Notes: generated by a model from the letters alone, not told the origin. Counted from the first letter of the stretch, positions 11,141 to 24,074 are shown. The stretch: 64,000 nt of DNA from Fagopyrum homotropicum (GCA_033239125.1 BSWB01000001.1:28051501-28115500), one strand, 5' to 3'. Translations and numbers: made by a program.

Positions 11141-12699
11141 TTGATCACATCTCATCGAACCACCCAGTCCAGTCCCTTGTGAACACAACATTAGCCAACT
11201 TCTTCCTACATGCTTGAACAAAGTCATTACATATAAAACTAAAGTCAGTACGGCCGGATGCTAAGTATTGTATGTACTTAACAGTGAAGATGTCAAAACT
11301 GCCCCTGTACATAAATATTAAGTATAAGTATAAGTATGCAACATAAGGCGTATCCACTTATTTTCAAATTAATTGACATACCCATTGACATTCAGGTTCA
11401 GTCCTATCTTCTGAACCACCTTAAATAAAGTCTCCAATTTGTCTCCAAGGTGTGAGTGCTTACCATGTGTTCTAAGGACATGTGGAAACATGGAAGCCAA
11501 TGGTTTTAGTAGACTTTGCAATTTATTATCTTTTACGTACATGATCATGGGATCATATACATAAATACACCATTGACATAGATCGATTTTCAATGCATTC
11601 TAGTGTGAGTCCATAATGTTGTAAGGGGAATAAATGACATCAACATCGTACAAAGGCTTCCGGAACATCTGTGGACTGTCACTTGATATAACGTCATACA
11701 TTGCTTTGTTGAACTCTGGGTTTCCATTAGACGTCTCTGTATATTTGGTGTATGTTGTACGGTTGTACACCCTCGACCAAACAGTGGAAAGCACAGCTAC
11801 TTTGGAGAATTTATCCGGTATCTCAACAATTTCTTTGCGCAGATGCATCATTAATTCATTTATTTTTTGCAATATACGAATACATAAATAATATATGTGC
11901 TATATAATTTATTATTATGTATCAAATTCAAAGAAATAACTTCAAATACATACCTTATCTTTAATTCAGCCAGTGGGTTGCAAAATTTTCTAGATTGAAT
12001 CTCGAGATATGTTGTTCACATATCCTCTAATCGATCCTTTATCATCCTTGTTCTTCAACCAGTTATACAGTTTTTGACGCTCTTTGTTTGTAACATGCTC
12101 ATATTAGGTTCTTTCGGGAGTTTGACATTTCTCCTATAGGGTGTACGCATGTATTTACTATCCCTTGGTACCCTGAGAACAAACCTGTGAACTGGTTCAT
12201 CAACTTTAGCATCTTGCTGAACACATTTTTCATGTCATACCAATTTTATTCTTCTATTAAAAAAATACGCTTACAATGATTCATAATATTTAATATAATG
12301 TATAGTACAATACATGTTATTTGATCACATACCTCAATTGAGTCACCAGCTAACTCAGTCGCCTTTGCATCATCTAATATGTCTCTAGCCGAGGGCTCAA
12401 CGTCTTTTGAAGCATGTGTAGAACGTTGACCTTCAGATGCTGTCTTCAGAATATCTTTAGCGAGATTTGTTATTTTATTCTCTGTTCTCTTGCTTGAAAG
12501 ATACAGAGTAGTGTCTATGTGTTCGTACAAAGTGCCAAGATTCCTTGCATAGTTGGTTAGATCATCAATTAACAACCCATGATTTTCTACCTTGTGAACT
12601 AATTCTTTCTGCTCTCGCTGTATTGAATCCAACTTCTACATTATTTTCTCAACCCAATCCGGAGGGTTTGTGTTCAATCTGTTATGTACATAAAGTATA

Positions 12700-13470
12700 T
12701 TTATGTGCAGATAAAATAAAAATTGTGTATACCAATGTATGTGTACAGTAATACATTTAATACAACTTACTTTGTGGTGTCAGAAATTTGGATATGAGTT
12801 GATTTTCCTCCTTCATCAACTGTTTTTCCTTTTCTCTCTACCTTCAATCCTTCCGATTCCCCACATATGTTTGTACTTGGTTCATGAAGTTTTGTCTTGT
12901 CAACTCTCTTTGACGATCTACATAAATGTGGAATGTTATAATTAATGTGGTTCAAATTAAGTACCTAACAATGTGTACATAAAATGTGTGTATAATAATG
13001 TATGTGGAAAGTGATATATTTATTGGAACTTACTTTGAGGTGTCATCCTTTTCAGTATGTGTTGATTTTCCTCCTTCGTCAATATTTATTTCCTTTATGT
13101 CAACCTTCAATCCTTCAGATTTTACAGGCATTTCTGTACTTGGTTCATGGTATTTTTCCTTGTTAAGTCTCTTTGACAATCTACATACGTTTGGAATGTT
13201 AAAATTTATGTGGTTCAACTTCAGTACATAACTATGTGTACATAAAGGATGTGTATACTACTGTATGTGTAAAGTAATATATTTACTAGAACTTACTTTG
13301 AGGTGTCCGCCTTTTTGGTAAGTTTTGTTTTTCCTCCTTCATCAACATTTTTTTTCTTTTTTTCAACCTTGGATTCTTTAGATTTTTCAGGCACCTCTGT
13401 ACTTGGTTCATGGTTTGTTGCCTTGTTAATTCTCTTCGACGATCTACATAAGTTTATAATGTTATTACCC
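12700..13470 (-). repeat. Three tandem 263-bp units, each with one 147-bp exon
   Basis: Exons at 12771-12917, 13034-13180 and 13297-13443 (minus strand) are each exactly 147 bp, and the period is exactly 263 bp both times. Each has an acceptor ATGTAG- or ATAAG-like side (CTACATA on plus) and a donor reading AAAGTAAGT. All are frame-symmetric and code for 49 residues with the shared pattern SKRxxKxxxHEPST, SExxKV, VDEGGK and DTSK or DTTK. Introns between units are also related, including TGTGTACATAAA. Unit edges fade near 12700 and 13470. This is tandem exon multiplication that keeps the frame. Confidence 0.88.
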
Positions 13471-13994
13471 AAAATTGTTGAATTTATGTATATATATTTA
13501 TGTGTACATATAAGATGTTTACATATGCGTAATACCTCGAAGGGATTGTAGTTGGACTGCTATTATCCACTTTCTTTTTCCCTTTCTTGGTTTCTTCAGT
13601 TGTCCCAGTTTTAGACACCTCATTTTCTCTTTTTGTACACATATATAAATGACACATATCATGTATTATATAGAGACTAGTTATGTAAAATATTCATAAA
13701 CACAATTGCTAACTTGGTGGTGCAACAAAGTCATCGTCGTCATTAGCAGCATCTTCCACACTTCTGCTCTTTAACTTGGTATCTTCATAACTACATAAAA
13801 CAGTGATAATATCAGATTATTATTTTACTTGAGTTTTGTGTGGTTGTGTACATATTAAATGACCCCTTACCTAGGGGGTTTCTCCATTTTCTGGAATGAA
13901 CTTGGCCTTGAAATTATGGCATCATATTTAGTGAGCCCAACATCAAACATGTAATCAATCCTCAAATCTTCCACCTCATTATCCCACCAGTCAT

Positions 13995-14286
13995 TAGACA
14001 TGGGTCGCAAACCTAAACCGGCGGTTTAGGTTTGGCCACCTAAACCGTAAAAATCCAAACCGGCGGTTTAGCCGGTTTATTAAAAAAAATGAAAAACTAG
14101 ACCAAACCATACCAAACCGGCAATTAACCTCCGGTTTTGAGGACAAAACCGGCGGTTAACCGACAGTTTGATCTCCAAACCGCCAATTTGGTCCATTTTT
14201 TAAAAAATAAAAATAAAAAATAACCAAACCGTCGGTTTGGGCCGGTTCACAAACCGTCGGTTTGGTTCAAACCGGACCCATGTCTA
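13995..14286. mobile_element. hAT-type MITE, 292 bp, inside a coding exon
   Basis: Perfect terminal inverted repeats TAGACATGGGTC/GACCCATGTCTA and a perfect 8-bp duplication CCAGTCAT (13987-13994, 14287-14294). The interior is non-coding with many AAACCGGCGGTTT-like words. Removing one CCAGTCAT and the MITE rejoins the minus-strand frame MDDNDHDW with DNEVEDLRIDYMFDVGLTKY, so it sits in an exon of the Ulp1-like gene. Confidence 0.93.
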
Positions 14287-15551
14287 CCAGTCATGGTCGT
14301 TATCGTCCATCTCTTCAACCATATGATGTATATCACTTTTTTTAAGGGTACTAACAATACCCTTGATTTCTGCATATCCGAGGAATGGTTTTCCGCCTGT
14401 CCCAGACTTAGACACCCATCTCAAGCACAACGGTCTTGCATCTTCATCTAGCAAGGTTGTAAATACCTTCGCAATCTTTGGAATTGATGCAAACACAAAT
14501 ATCTGTAAAATAAAAAGCTATTGTCAGTTGTTATATGTACATTTTATTTTGATTACATCAAAGATAAGGTAATACATAGCACATGTACTATATGTACATA
14601 ACATATAAATCATTATTACATGATATAGGCACTATGTTAAAGACATTGGTAACTTATAATACTTGTATACACACCTGAAGGGTTAGTGGAAATCCACCAA
14701 TGTTGTAGCCACCACTTGGTCTTTCTTTCCCTCCTTCACATGATTGGAGATATTTCTTGGTCTGTGTGAACGCAAGACGTCCCTAAGGGTAATGTTTGAA
14801 AACATTCAAGTCATTAACAAGATTTAGTGTCTGTTGGAAAACATTTGTTTTCTTGTCTTTTAAAACTAAAACTCCTTCAATAAATATGATGAGCGCCATT
14901 TTAAACTTGTAAGGTGAATCTTTTGGCTCCTTAAAAAAATGTTCCTACAGTTTTTGAAGAGAGCATCTGTCAACGCCGACAACAGCCTTCATGTGGACAT
15001 CAACACAGTTCTCGTTAACATTGTAGAATTCAATCGAGCATGACAGAGTTGTGATGTCAGCAAATTCAGTAAGACCAAACCTCAACAGCACATCGTTGAT
15101 TCCAAACCACATAAAATTTCTTCTCTCGGTTTTGACCTTCCTCATTAGCATGAAGTGAATAAGCTGATTTGACATCTTCATCTTGGTGCTCATCTTAATT
15201 AATGGCCCAAATATCCCACCCTTCAGTTTTTTTGTCCTCTTCTGATAATTCATCAAGAATTGCTGGAATCAATTACAATCGACTAAAGCAGTTGATATGA
15301 GTTTTTGGGGAGTTTTCCATCTCTTCCCAATGGTATGAAAACTGTGAATCACATTGTTTTTCTAATTGTTACAAACATTAAACAACTAGTAAATGGATAT
15401 AACAACTTATTTTTCATCTTACACATACCTTCAGTTGAGGAGTATTACCACTGTACCAATCATCTACAAGTTGGTGTATGTATCACTCATATTCTGTGTA
15501 AAAAATCCAATCAAATGCATTAAATTTTTATTTTCATACACAACAATGATA

Positions 15552-15554
<3 letters not shown>

Positions 15555-15625
<71 letters not shown>
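15555..15625. repeat. (AT)n microsatellite, about 71 bp
   Basis: Uninterrupted alternating AT, then ACACAC. It lies in an intron-like part of the MULE Ulp1-like gene. The YIYIYI open frames over it are artefacts. Confidence 0.97.
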
Positions 15626-15633
<8 letters not shown>

Positions 15634-17420
15634 ATGTTACCAATGATGCATAGGTGTTAATCCAGTTTCCACATATGTAGAACATATCCCTTTCAATCAA
15701 AGTTTTTGTGAAGCACATAGCCTATACTTCGACTATTTTGTTAGTTCACATTGATGTAAGTTGTGTACATCTATGCATTACATCATATAACAATATCTAA
15801 AACATTAGTATACAAAAATACCTGAGATGAAGTACCAGTCCCATTGTTTTGAAGATGTTTCCTCATGTGGGGCTTAATTACCATTCTCTTTTTTCATGCC
15901 ATTGAATTTCTATTGTCAATAAACTAATAAATTTCGTTTTGTTGTTAACTTAAAATAATTTGTGTACTTAATATGTCGTACATATGTATATAATAAGTCC
16001 ATTATGACAACCTGTGTGTATAGGATGTCACATTGGTAAGTACCCTATGTGACTATAATCAGTACATATAATGGTATAACAATTTGTGTTTCCTAATACA
16101 TAAGATTCACCATTACTATATACAACAACATTTATGTTCCAAGACACTTAAAACACAATCAACAGTGCAATAGTATGTGTAATTGATAACATAACATACT
16201 CAAATTCACATATTTATAAACAAATAAATATACACAGTTAAAACAAACTGTGCACCCAGCATAAATAATACACACACTTAAAACATATAAATACACACAC
16301 TTAAAAAAAATTGTGTACCCAACATAACTACTACACACAATCAACAGTAATGTACACAGATGATATGTACTTTATATGCTTTACATAATAAATACATATG
16401 CTATACAAGATACACAATTCACAAATGAATAACAACCAAATACACAAACTTAAGACAATTTATGTTCGAATCATATATAATCCATTGATAACAACATCAT
16501 TGTACACAGGCTCTTGGTACATTATATGCTATACATTAACCAAACTACTTGTGTACATATTTAACAAAATTTATGTTCCAATACTGTCTAATATTTTCAA
16601 ATTCAATGAATATGCACATGCCATACACACAAAATTGTACAGATTGTGTTATCAGTTACATATTACACACATTCACCATTTTATTACAGTATCTATGAAC
16701 ATATCATGTTATAACAATTTGTGTTTCTTACTACATAAGACTCACCATTACCATATACATCAACAATGGTGTACATAAAATTATCACATCTTCGTGTACA
16801 CACTGTATGTGTTATTGACTACATAATAAACTCAAATCACACATGTATGAACAAATAGATACACAAACTTACATAAATTGTGTAACTAGTATAAATAATA
16901 CACACAATCAACAATAATGTACACAAACGCTATGTACATTAATTAGATGCTATACATTAATCATATAAATTGTGTACATACTAATCACAATTTATGTTCC
17001 AAAACTGCATAATATTCTCAATTTCAACTTATATGCACATGTCATACACACAAATTTGCACATATTGTGTTCTCAGTTACATACTTCATACATGCAACAA
17101 TTTTTAACAAAAGCTATGAACATTAAATGCTTTCGAACTAGTTATCTCTTCAAACACAATATAGAATTAATCGAATCCACATCCAAAATCGAAAAAACTT
17201 AAATAATATACCTTCTTCGTTTTTAGGATTTACAGTAGTATGGTAAAAAAAATAGGTCTTTCTCACTGAAAGTATGAAGACGGTTAGTTAAAAATCAAAT
17301 ATTTTCCTATTTATTTCATCATCATCTTCAATATGCTACTCCATTAAACCCGAACCTAGAAAACGAAGAAAAGAGGAGAAAATCGATAACATATAGCAAA
17401 GATACCTCACCTGTGTTCTT
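15626..17420. other. MULE non-coding DNA, TGTACA-rich
   Basis: Presumed introns and 5' leader of the Ulp1-like gene. It holds loosely repeated blocks such as ATTTATGTTCCAA, AACAATTTGTG and TACACACAATCAACA (about 16100-16350, 16560-16760, 16860-17090), suggesting old internal duplication. No domain seen on either strand. Confidence 0.5.
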
Positions 17421-17833
17421 CTGATCACAATAGGGTATGAATGGATGATAAAAGGTATGTTTCCAAAAGCGACAATGGCAGACGTAGATAGTTCGAAGTT
17501 GTTGTGGGAGAGACAATAATGGCGATTCTGGAGATTTTGTGTTGACGGATTAGAGTAGAGCGTAACCTACCTTCTGCTTTCTCGGGACCAACTTCCGTTG
17601 ATAGGATTGCTAGAAGATTCTCAATATCTTCCAAAGTGACAGTTTCCTTTTCCAATAACCGTCCATCCAATTAAAGGAATTTAAATTATTTATACTAACT
17701 GCACAAACCACCTCCTATAATTAAGCACCTTCTAATTTATTTATCTTTTTATTTTACTTAAAATTGGCTAGGGGCCTAGTTAATATCTAATAAACCAAAA
17801 GTGTCCTAATGGCTAAATTTTCTCAAATTTTAT

Positions 17834-18080
17834 CCATCATAAAAGAGGGTTAACACTAAATCATAACGCTTGGATTTGAGATTTGAATGTTATGCCTTAA
17901 GTTAAAAACTTTTTTTTAAAAACTCTCAACTAATGAACTTCCAAACAAGGAAAATCTTGAAAAACAAAAGATTACAATTCCTATGCAATGTGCTCTTTGT
18001 AACCATCCATATGAGTTTGCAAACCATGTTGATAACTCCACCTTGATTATGAATTGTCTATGTGGATGATGGAAGACTTA
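17834..18080 (+). pseudogene. LINE ORF2 remnant, part 2 (zf-RVT)
   Basis: It continues the LINE cut at 5800. Plus-strand reading gives AWI*DLNVMP*VKNFFLK and, in the zinc-binding part, ELPNKENLEKQKITIPMQCA with LCNHPYEFANH just after it, matching the LINE zf-RVT order (LPTKxNL, CxLC, ExxxH). Stops and small shifts are present. No RNase H tail follows. Confidence 0.72.
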
Positions 18081-18144
18081 ACGTTTATGAGCGGTTTTAT
18101 AAACTAACAAATATTGATCATACTTCTAGATTGCTTATTTTGGT

Positions 18145-19330
18145 TTGTGTTTGTTAAATCTATGCAGGCCTTGAAAAGATCTTCAAAACAAGATTCAGGC
18201 CTTGAAACAGATTACAAAGGACAAGCAGATTTAAAACAGATTTTAAAGGACAAACAAGAAGCCTTGAAACGCGTTTCAAGGGATAAATACTGAAGCTTTG
18301 AAAAGTGATGCAAAGGAAGATTCGGCTGAAGGCTTTCTTAAACAAGATTCAAATCTCAACAACCAAATCAAGGATCTCTACCAATGATAACAAGAAAATC
18401 TTCCAACAAGATTTTAAGAGAAGATTTTGGCCGGCCAAAATAAAAAGATATTCAAAGAATAAAAAAAGAAAATCTTCCAACAAGATTTTAATTGAAAATT
18501 TTGGCCAGCCAACAAAAAGATATTTATAGGATAAAAAGAAGATATTCCAACAAGATTTTAAGAGAAGATCTTGGCCAGCCAACTAGAAGATATTCAACAG
18601 ATTTGATTAGAAGATCTTGGCCCCAACAACAAGATCTCATAAAGATCTTAAGATAACAAGAAGATCTAGGATCTTCAACAAACAAAGATCTTCAACGGCA
18701 AAGAGAAGATTACGGTGATTCAACGAGCGTCAAAAAGAAGAAGAAGAAGAAGAAGAAGAAGAAGAGAGAAGATAGAAGATAGAAGATCTTACAACGGCTA
18801 CTTCACCTCAACCAAGTAGCGTGTTCTTTGGAGGAAATATGAACGTTACAACGGCTCTCTACAACGGCTACAAGTTCCTCCTAGAAGACTATAAATGAAG
18901 ATGAAGATTGAAGAAGAAGGGGACACAAACTAACACCGGAAAACATCTTTGCATCCTCATGCAACCTAATCATCTTTATTCATTGTTTTTCTTTCTCACA
19001 ATTACGTAAAAGTTTTATCCCCTTTGAGAGAGAAAACACAAGAGCTCCATTAGTAGATCTAAAAAGTGTTATACTAGAGTAACATAACTAGGTTATTATA
19101 GCTAGGTTAAGAGTTGGACTAGATCGTAGCATTGGCTACAAGTGAGAGAAGAAGGGGATTTCTTTTAGTTTGTATCTAAGACTCTTTGAAACTGATAATA
19201 GATAGTTAGATCATACGGATATACCCTGGGACGGAGAGTATGATATTTAGAGCCGAACTTCATAAACGCTCGTGTCAATCTTTTCAATTACGCACCATAT
19301 ATACTTTTGTGATTAACTTTGTTTTGCATG
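18145..19330 (+). mobile_element. Possible LTR remnant (unassigned)
   Basis: This looks like U3-R-U5 of an LTR: internally repetitive AAGATCTT/CAACAAGATTTTAAG blocks (18180-18680), a TATA box CTATAAATG at about 18889, then a pyrimidine/GAGAGA leader and a U5-like end with GCCGAACTTCATAAACGCTCGTGTC-type words (about 19252-19276, given here only as its class). No PBS, partner LTR or duplication was found, so it may be a solo or truncated LTR or a non-autonomous element. Boundaries are approximate. Confidence 0.35.
18735..18765. repeat. (AAG)n microsatellite
   Basis: About ten AAG repeats within the LTR-like stretch. Confidence 0.9.
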
Positions 19331-19339
19331 AACAACAAG

Positions 19340-20021
19340 AAGTCAAAGTCCCTTGAAATTGAAATAGAGTTTTAAAGTCCTTGAAATCAAAGTTTCACTA
19401 GTAGCACCGATTGACATCAAGGTCTTCAAGAAATCAAAATTTCACTGGAAGAAATCAAAATTTCACAAGGACCTTGATGTCAAAGGTCGTTGAAAGGAAT
19501 TTCAAGGCCTTGAGATTTGGTTTGCGATAATTGAGATTTGGTTTGCGAAAAATTATCGTACTCTACTAGAGTATTATCTATCTTATTTATATCACCTATC
19601 GGTTCTTCACATGTATTTTTTAAATGTATTTTTTTAATGAAAAAAATAACAATTAAGAAAATCAGGGACGAGCTCAATCTTGTCAATTCTTTCACTTGAG
19701 AATTAGTAGGTGCTTTCTGTGAGGATGAAATCTAGAAAGGTGAGCAAATAGAAGCTCTACAACCATGACCTAAAACGTCGACCTATACTGTACTTCATTA
19801 GAGAAGAAGAGCCTCAGAACAGGCCTTGAAGCCCATCAATACTCACATGCAAAGAGACCCAATTACGAGATAAATAAAGCATATCATAAATATCTATCAT
19901 GACTGTCATAATTAACCAACATCTCAAAGTCTACACATTTTATTGAATATGTAATCGGCCAACCATTTTACTGACAAAACGAACAACAAGAGAGTAGAAG
20001 AAATCTCATGTTGAGCGTAAG
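19340..20021. other. Intergenic DNA downstream of the seed-type gene
   Basis: Contains short direct repeats (ATTGAGATTTGGTTTGCGA twice at about 19508-19548; GAAATCAAAATTTCAC twice near 19430-19465). A 71-codon minus-strand frame at 19480-19695 has no recognised motif. The 3' UTR of the gene ending at 20022 should lie in the last 200-300 bp. Confidence 0.4.
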
Positions 20022-20264
20022 CTAGCCCTTGGTCGTATCGGAAGACTTGTCACCGGCATCCCCGGCGGCTCCTTGGGACTGCTTCTTCGCGGGCTCCCCT
20101 TGTTTAAGGTTATTGGCGGCAGGGTAGAGGTCGATGTTTTCGGATTCAGCAATCATCCCTCCTTCAAGCGGGGTGCCGGCGGTGTATGCAACCCTCACGG
20201 GCTCATGCGCCGAGTGTCTCGCCTGCGCAGTTGCGTACTTGATGTCGTCCTTACTCTGAGCCAT
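20022..20264 (-). CDS. Small seed-maturation/LEA-like protein, 80 residues
   Basis: Single-exon minus-strand gene starting MAQSKDDIKYATAQARHSA, with EPVRVAYTAGTPLEGGMI in the middle and a hydrophilic Lys/Gln/Gly tail. I think it resembles the small seed-maturation proteins of the soybean PM41 type, from memory and without a search; function unknown. The frame is open 11 codons further upstream to 20297, but the TATA box at 20304-20313 would place transcription start near 20275-20280, so the Met at 20264 is the better start. No signal peptide or membrane segment. The upstream ABRE-like boxes fit control by abscisic acid in seeds. It is GC-richer than its surroundings and undamaged, the only clearly intact host gene here. 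Confidence 0.7.
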   Translation of the reverse strand: MAQSKDDIKYATAQARHSAHEPVRVAYTAGTPLEGGMIAESENIDLYPAANNLKQGEPAKKQSQGAAGDAGDKSSDTTKG

Positions 20265-20303
20265 TTCTCGCTGCTTCCTCCTCCTCCTACCTCTCATTCC
20301 TCA

Positions 20304-20313
20304 TTTATATATA
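20304..20313 (-). promoter_or_regulatory. TATA box of the seed-type gene
   Basis: Minus strand TATATATAAA, 40-50 bp upstream of the chosen Met codon. Confidence 0.7.
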
Positions 20314-20328
20314 GTAGCAAGCTATGAT

Positions 20329-20387
20329 TACGTGGCCGCCTGTGTTCTAACTCTATCACACGTGTTTCATATTTTCGCCGCGTGTCG
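20329..20387 (-). promoter_or_regulatory. ABRE-like boxes upstream of the seed-type gene
   Basis: Within 60 bp upstream of the TATA box lie TACGTGGC (20329-20336, read on plus), the palindrome ACACGTGT (20358-20365) and CCGCGTGTCG (20378-20387), close to the CE3 coupling element. ABRE plus a coupling element is the known arrangement of ABA-induced seed genes bound by ABI5-type bZIP factors. Confidence 0.65.
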
Positions 20388-20670
20388 TAGGAATCACAAT
20401 AAACAAGTTCACCGAATGTTCTACAGAGTACGTTTACTAGATGATGAAGAAGTGATAAATTTAACGTGTTTTTCTCAAGTTACAACATTTGTCTGCTTTA
20501 TCTTCGTCTCAGTTAAACCCATCTATCCCTCATGGCCATATTAAGAGACTTAGCATCCACATTTTGGCTAAGTTATCACTTAATTATCGCGCTTAACGGT
20601 TTTTCTGAGTTCAGAATTCATATTTGTGTTAGGTTTTTAGATGCAAAATATTACGTTTGCCTAGGTCATC

Positions 20671-22573
<1,903 letters not shown>

Positions 22574-23229
22574 TGTTGGAGATAATAAAGATGGGGACAC
22601 TCCGAGCCTAGTATATAAGGTCGGTGGGCTACTCCTCCTATTGCCAATTGGTTTTAGGATGGAATCTCGCAGGGTTTATGTGTTGGGCTTGGGCCTAATG
22701 CGCATGTGCGCTCGTATGCACACGACCCCGCTCTACCGGTCCGTCTGTATCGGAGTTTGACATGGTATCAGAGCGGTTAGCCTTAATTCAGCCCGCGGTC
22801 CTAACTTGTGGACAAGTGCAACTCAGTATATATCCTCTAGTTGCACTTGCGGGGTGTGTTGGAGATAATAAGGTCCCACTTCGAAAGATGGGGACACTCC
22901 GAGCCTAGTATATAATGTCGGTGGGTTTATGTGTTGGGCTTGGACCTAATGCGCATGTGCACACGACCCCCGCTCTACCTGTCTGTCTATATCGGACTTT
23001 GACAGGTCCATCTTCTACTCAATCATCTACAACTCCTGTTGGAGATAATAAGGTCCCACATCGAAAGATGGGGACACTCCGAGCCTAGTATATAAGGTCG
23101 GTGGGCTACTCCTCTTATTGTCAATTGGTTTTAGGATGGAACCTCGCCGGGTTTATGTGCTGGGCTTGGGCTTAATGCGCATGTGCACACGACCCCGCTC
23201 TACCTGTCTGTCTATATCGGACTTTGACA
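22574..23229 (+). mobile_element. TRIM retroelement with three LTR copies
   Basis: LTR copies at 22574-22762, 22857-23004 and 23037-23229 begin TGTTGGAGATAATAA and end TTTGACA. The first is followed directly by TGGTATCAGAGC (22763-22774), the classic initiator-tRNA-Met primer-binding site, then a 94-bp internal stretch ending in a purine tract GCGGGGTG before copy 2. There is no coding capacity, and LTRs of 150-190 bp and this size fit a terminal-repeat retrotransposon in miniature. Copies 2 and 3 are separated by a 32-bp spacer whose two halves are the sequences that flank the element on either side, so the third copy arose by unequal crossing-over. All copies carry deletions relative to each other. 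Confidence 0.85.
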
Positions 23230-23642
23230 GGTCCATCTTCTACTCAATCAGTGTGAGAAAAATTTAGAAATCAGAGAGTCGAGATGTCCCTATTGTCGCG
23301 CGATCTACAATAATAGAGAGTCGAGATCGAGGCCAGTATCGAAACATTGATCTGCCAACTATGTTTACGATGGGAAGAGGACCCCTGCCAAACCCAAACT
23401 AATATGTTAACACAACCTAAGAGTTAATATTGTCATTAGATTCATTAGCTACATCGAAGATCAAGCGATTACCAGTTATGAGAGTGAAAACTGTTATGAC
23501 GGTTATCACCCATCACGAATACATAGCCTTCAGGTATGAAAATTTCTAACCGGTTAGGAAGATGCCTCATTAGTATACTGTTGCAAGAGCAAGAAGGAAA
23601 GAGGTTAGGAATAGAATATGTACTGATTTTCTAGTATGAAAA

Positions 23643-24074
23643 AAATCCTCTTTTGTTTTTAGTAGTATGCATGAGAAAGATGTGGTCTCATGGAATGCAG
23701 CTGTGGCGGGGTATGCTCAAAATGGTGACTTTTGCAAGGCATTGCTTTCGTTTGATGAGATGAGAACGGATCATCAAAAGCGTGATACTATTACCGTTGT
23801 AACGCTCCTTCAAGCGTGTGATTCTCTTGGAACCCTTCAACTGGAAAGAGGGATTCACTACTTTGTTATCAAGAGTTTTATTCATCCTTCCACCATGGCA
23901 AAGACTGCTTTAGTAGACAGGTACTCCAAGTGTGGTGACTTGGACAGTGCTCAAAAGTGTTTCAATCGGATGCTTGAACGCGAAGGTAGTTCCTTGGAGC
24001 ACAACTGTATGAGATTTGTAAAGTCGCAAAGAAATGAGTTGGTTTGCTCTAATTTGTTGATTAGGAAATAAATG
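23643..24074 (+). pseudogene. PPR (PLS-type) protein gene fragment
   Basis: An open frame from the Met at 23667 to 24071 encodes about two to three pentatricopeptide repeats: KDVVSWNAAVAGYAQNGDFC with the following ALLSFDEM, ITVVTLLQACDSLGTLQLER, and MAKTALVDRYSKCGDLDSAQ with KCFNRM after it. These are the P/L/S motif types of plant organellar RNA-binding PPR proteins. Family members normally have ten or more repeats, an organelle-targeting N-terminus and often an E/DYW tail; all are missing. The last 25 codons no longer fit a repeat. A truncated gene copy or one exon of a broken gene. Confidence 0.75.

Larger units (their letters stand above)
11145..17670 (-). pseudogene. DUF1985/Ulp1-like (C48) protease gene carried by the MULE, inactive
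   Basis: Minus-strand multi-exon gene. Possible first coding piece MDGRLLEKETVTLEDIENLL (17670). A DUF1985-like region follows at 15256-14690 (RRNFMWFGINDVLLRFGLTE) and continues at 14496-13880, where a MITE splits it. Then come acidic and Lys/Ser-rich linker exons, among them three tandem 147-bp copies, a coiled part (12632-12246) and the protease-like part (11872-11145). Family members cleave SUMO-type conjugates with a His-Asp-Cys triad. Here the codon after the presumed catalytic His is TAG instead of Trp (about 11612), and the nucleophile position reads GSFDIFTVKYIQYL instead of the D-C-G-I-F pattern, so Cys is Phe. A further Trp-to-TAG lies near 14780. Confidence 0.75.
5801..17824. mobile_element. 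Decayed Mutator-like element with transposase and Ulp1-like gene
   Basis: A 12.0-kb element flanked by a 9-bp duplication with one mismatch (GAATTTTAT 5792-5800, AAATTTTAT 17825-17833), the Mutator size. The ends form degenerate terminal inverted repeats of about 100 bp: both sides contain AACTAGGCCCCTAG followed by an AAAATAAAAAGA-like tract (5870-5910; reverse complement of 17745-17785), and the outer edges align weakly (AAGTAGGCAC with TTAGGACAC). It carries a MURA transposase on plus and a convergent DUF1985/Ulp1-like gene on minus, the arrangement described for Ulp1-carrying plant MULEs (Kaonashi/CUMULE type). Later insertions are a LINE (9493-10302) and a hAT MITE (13995-14286). Both genes are dead. 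Confidence 0.85.

Noticed and set aside
12700..13470. CRISPR-like or satellite array
   Set aside because: Only three long units with splice sites and coding exons; this is exon duplication.
15393..15718. Open frames through (AT)n tracts (also 20532-20807)
   Set aside because: Alternating YI residues come from the microsatellite.
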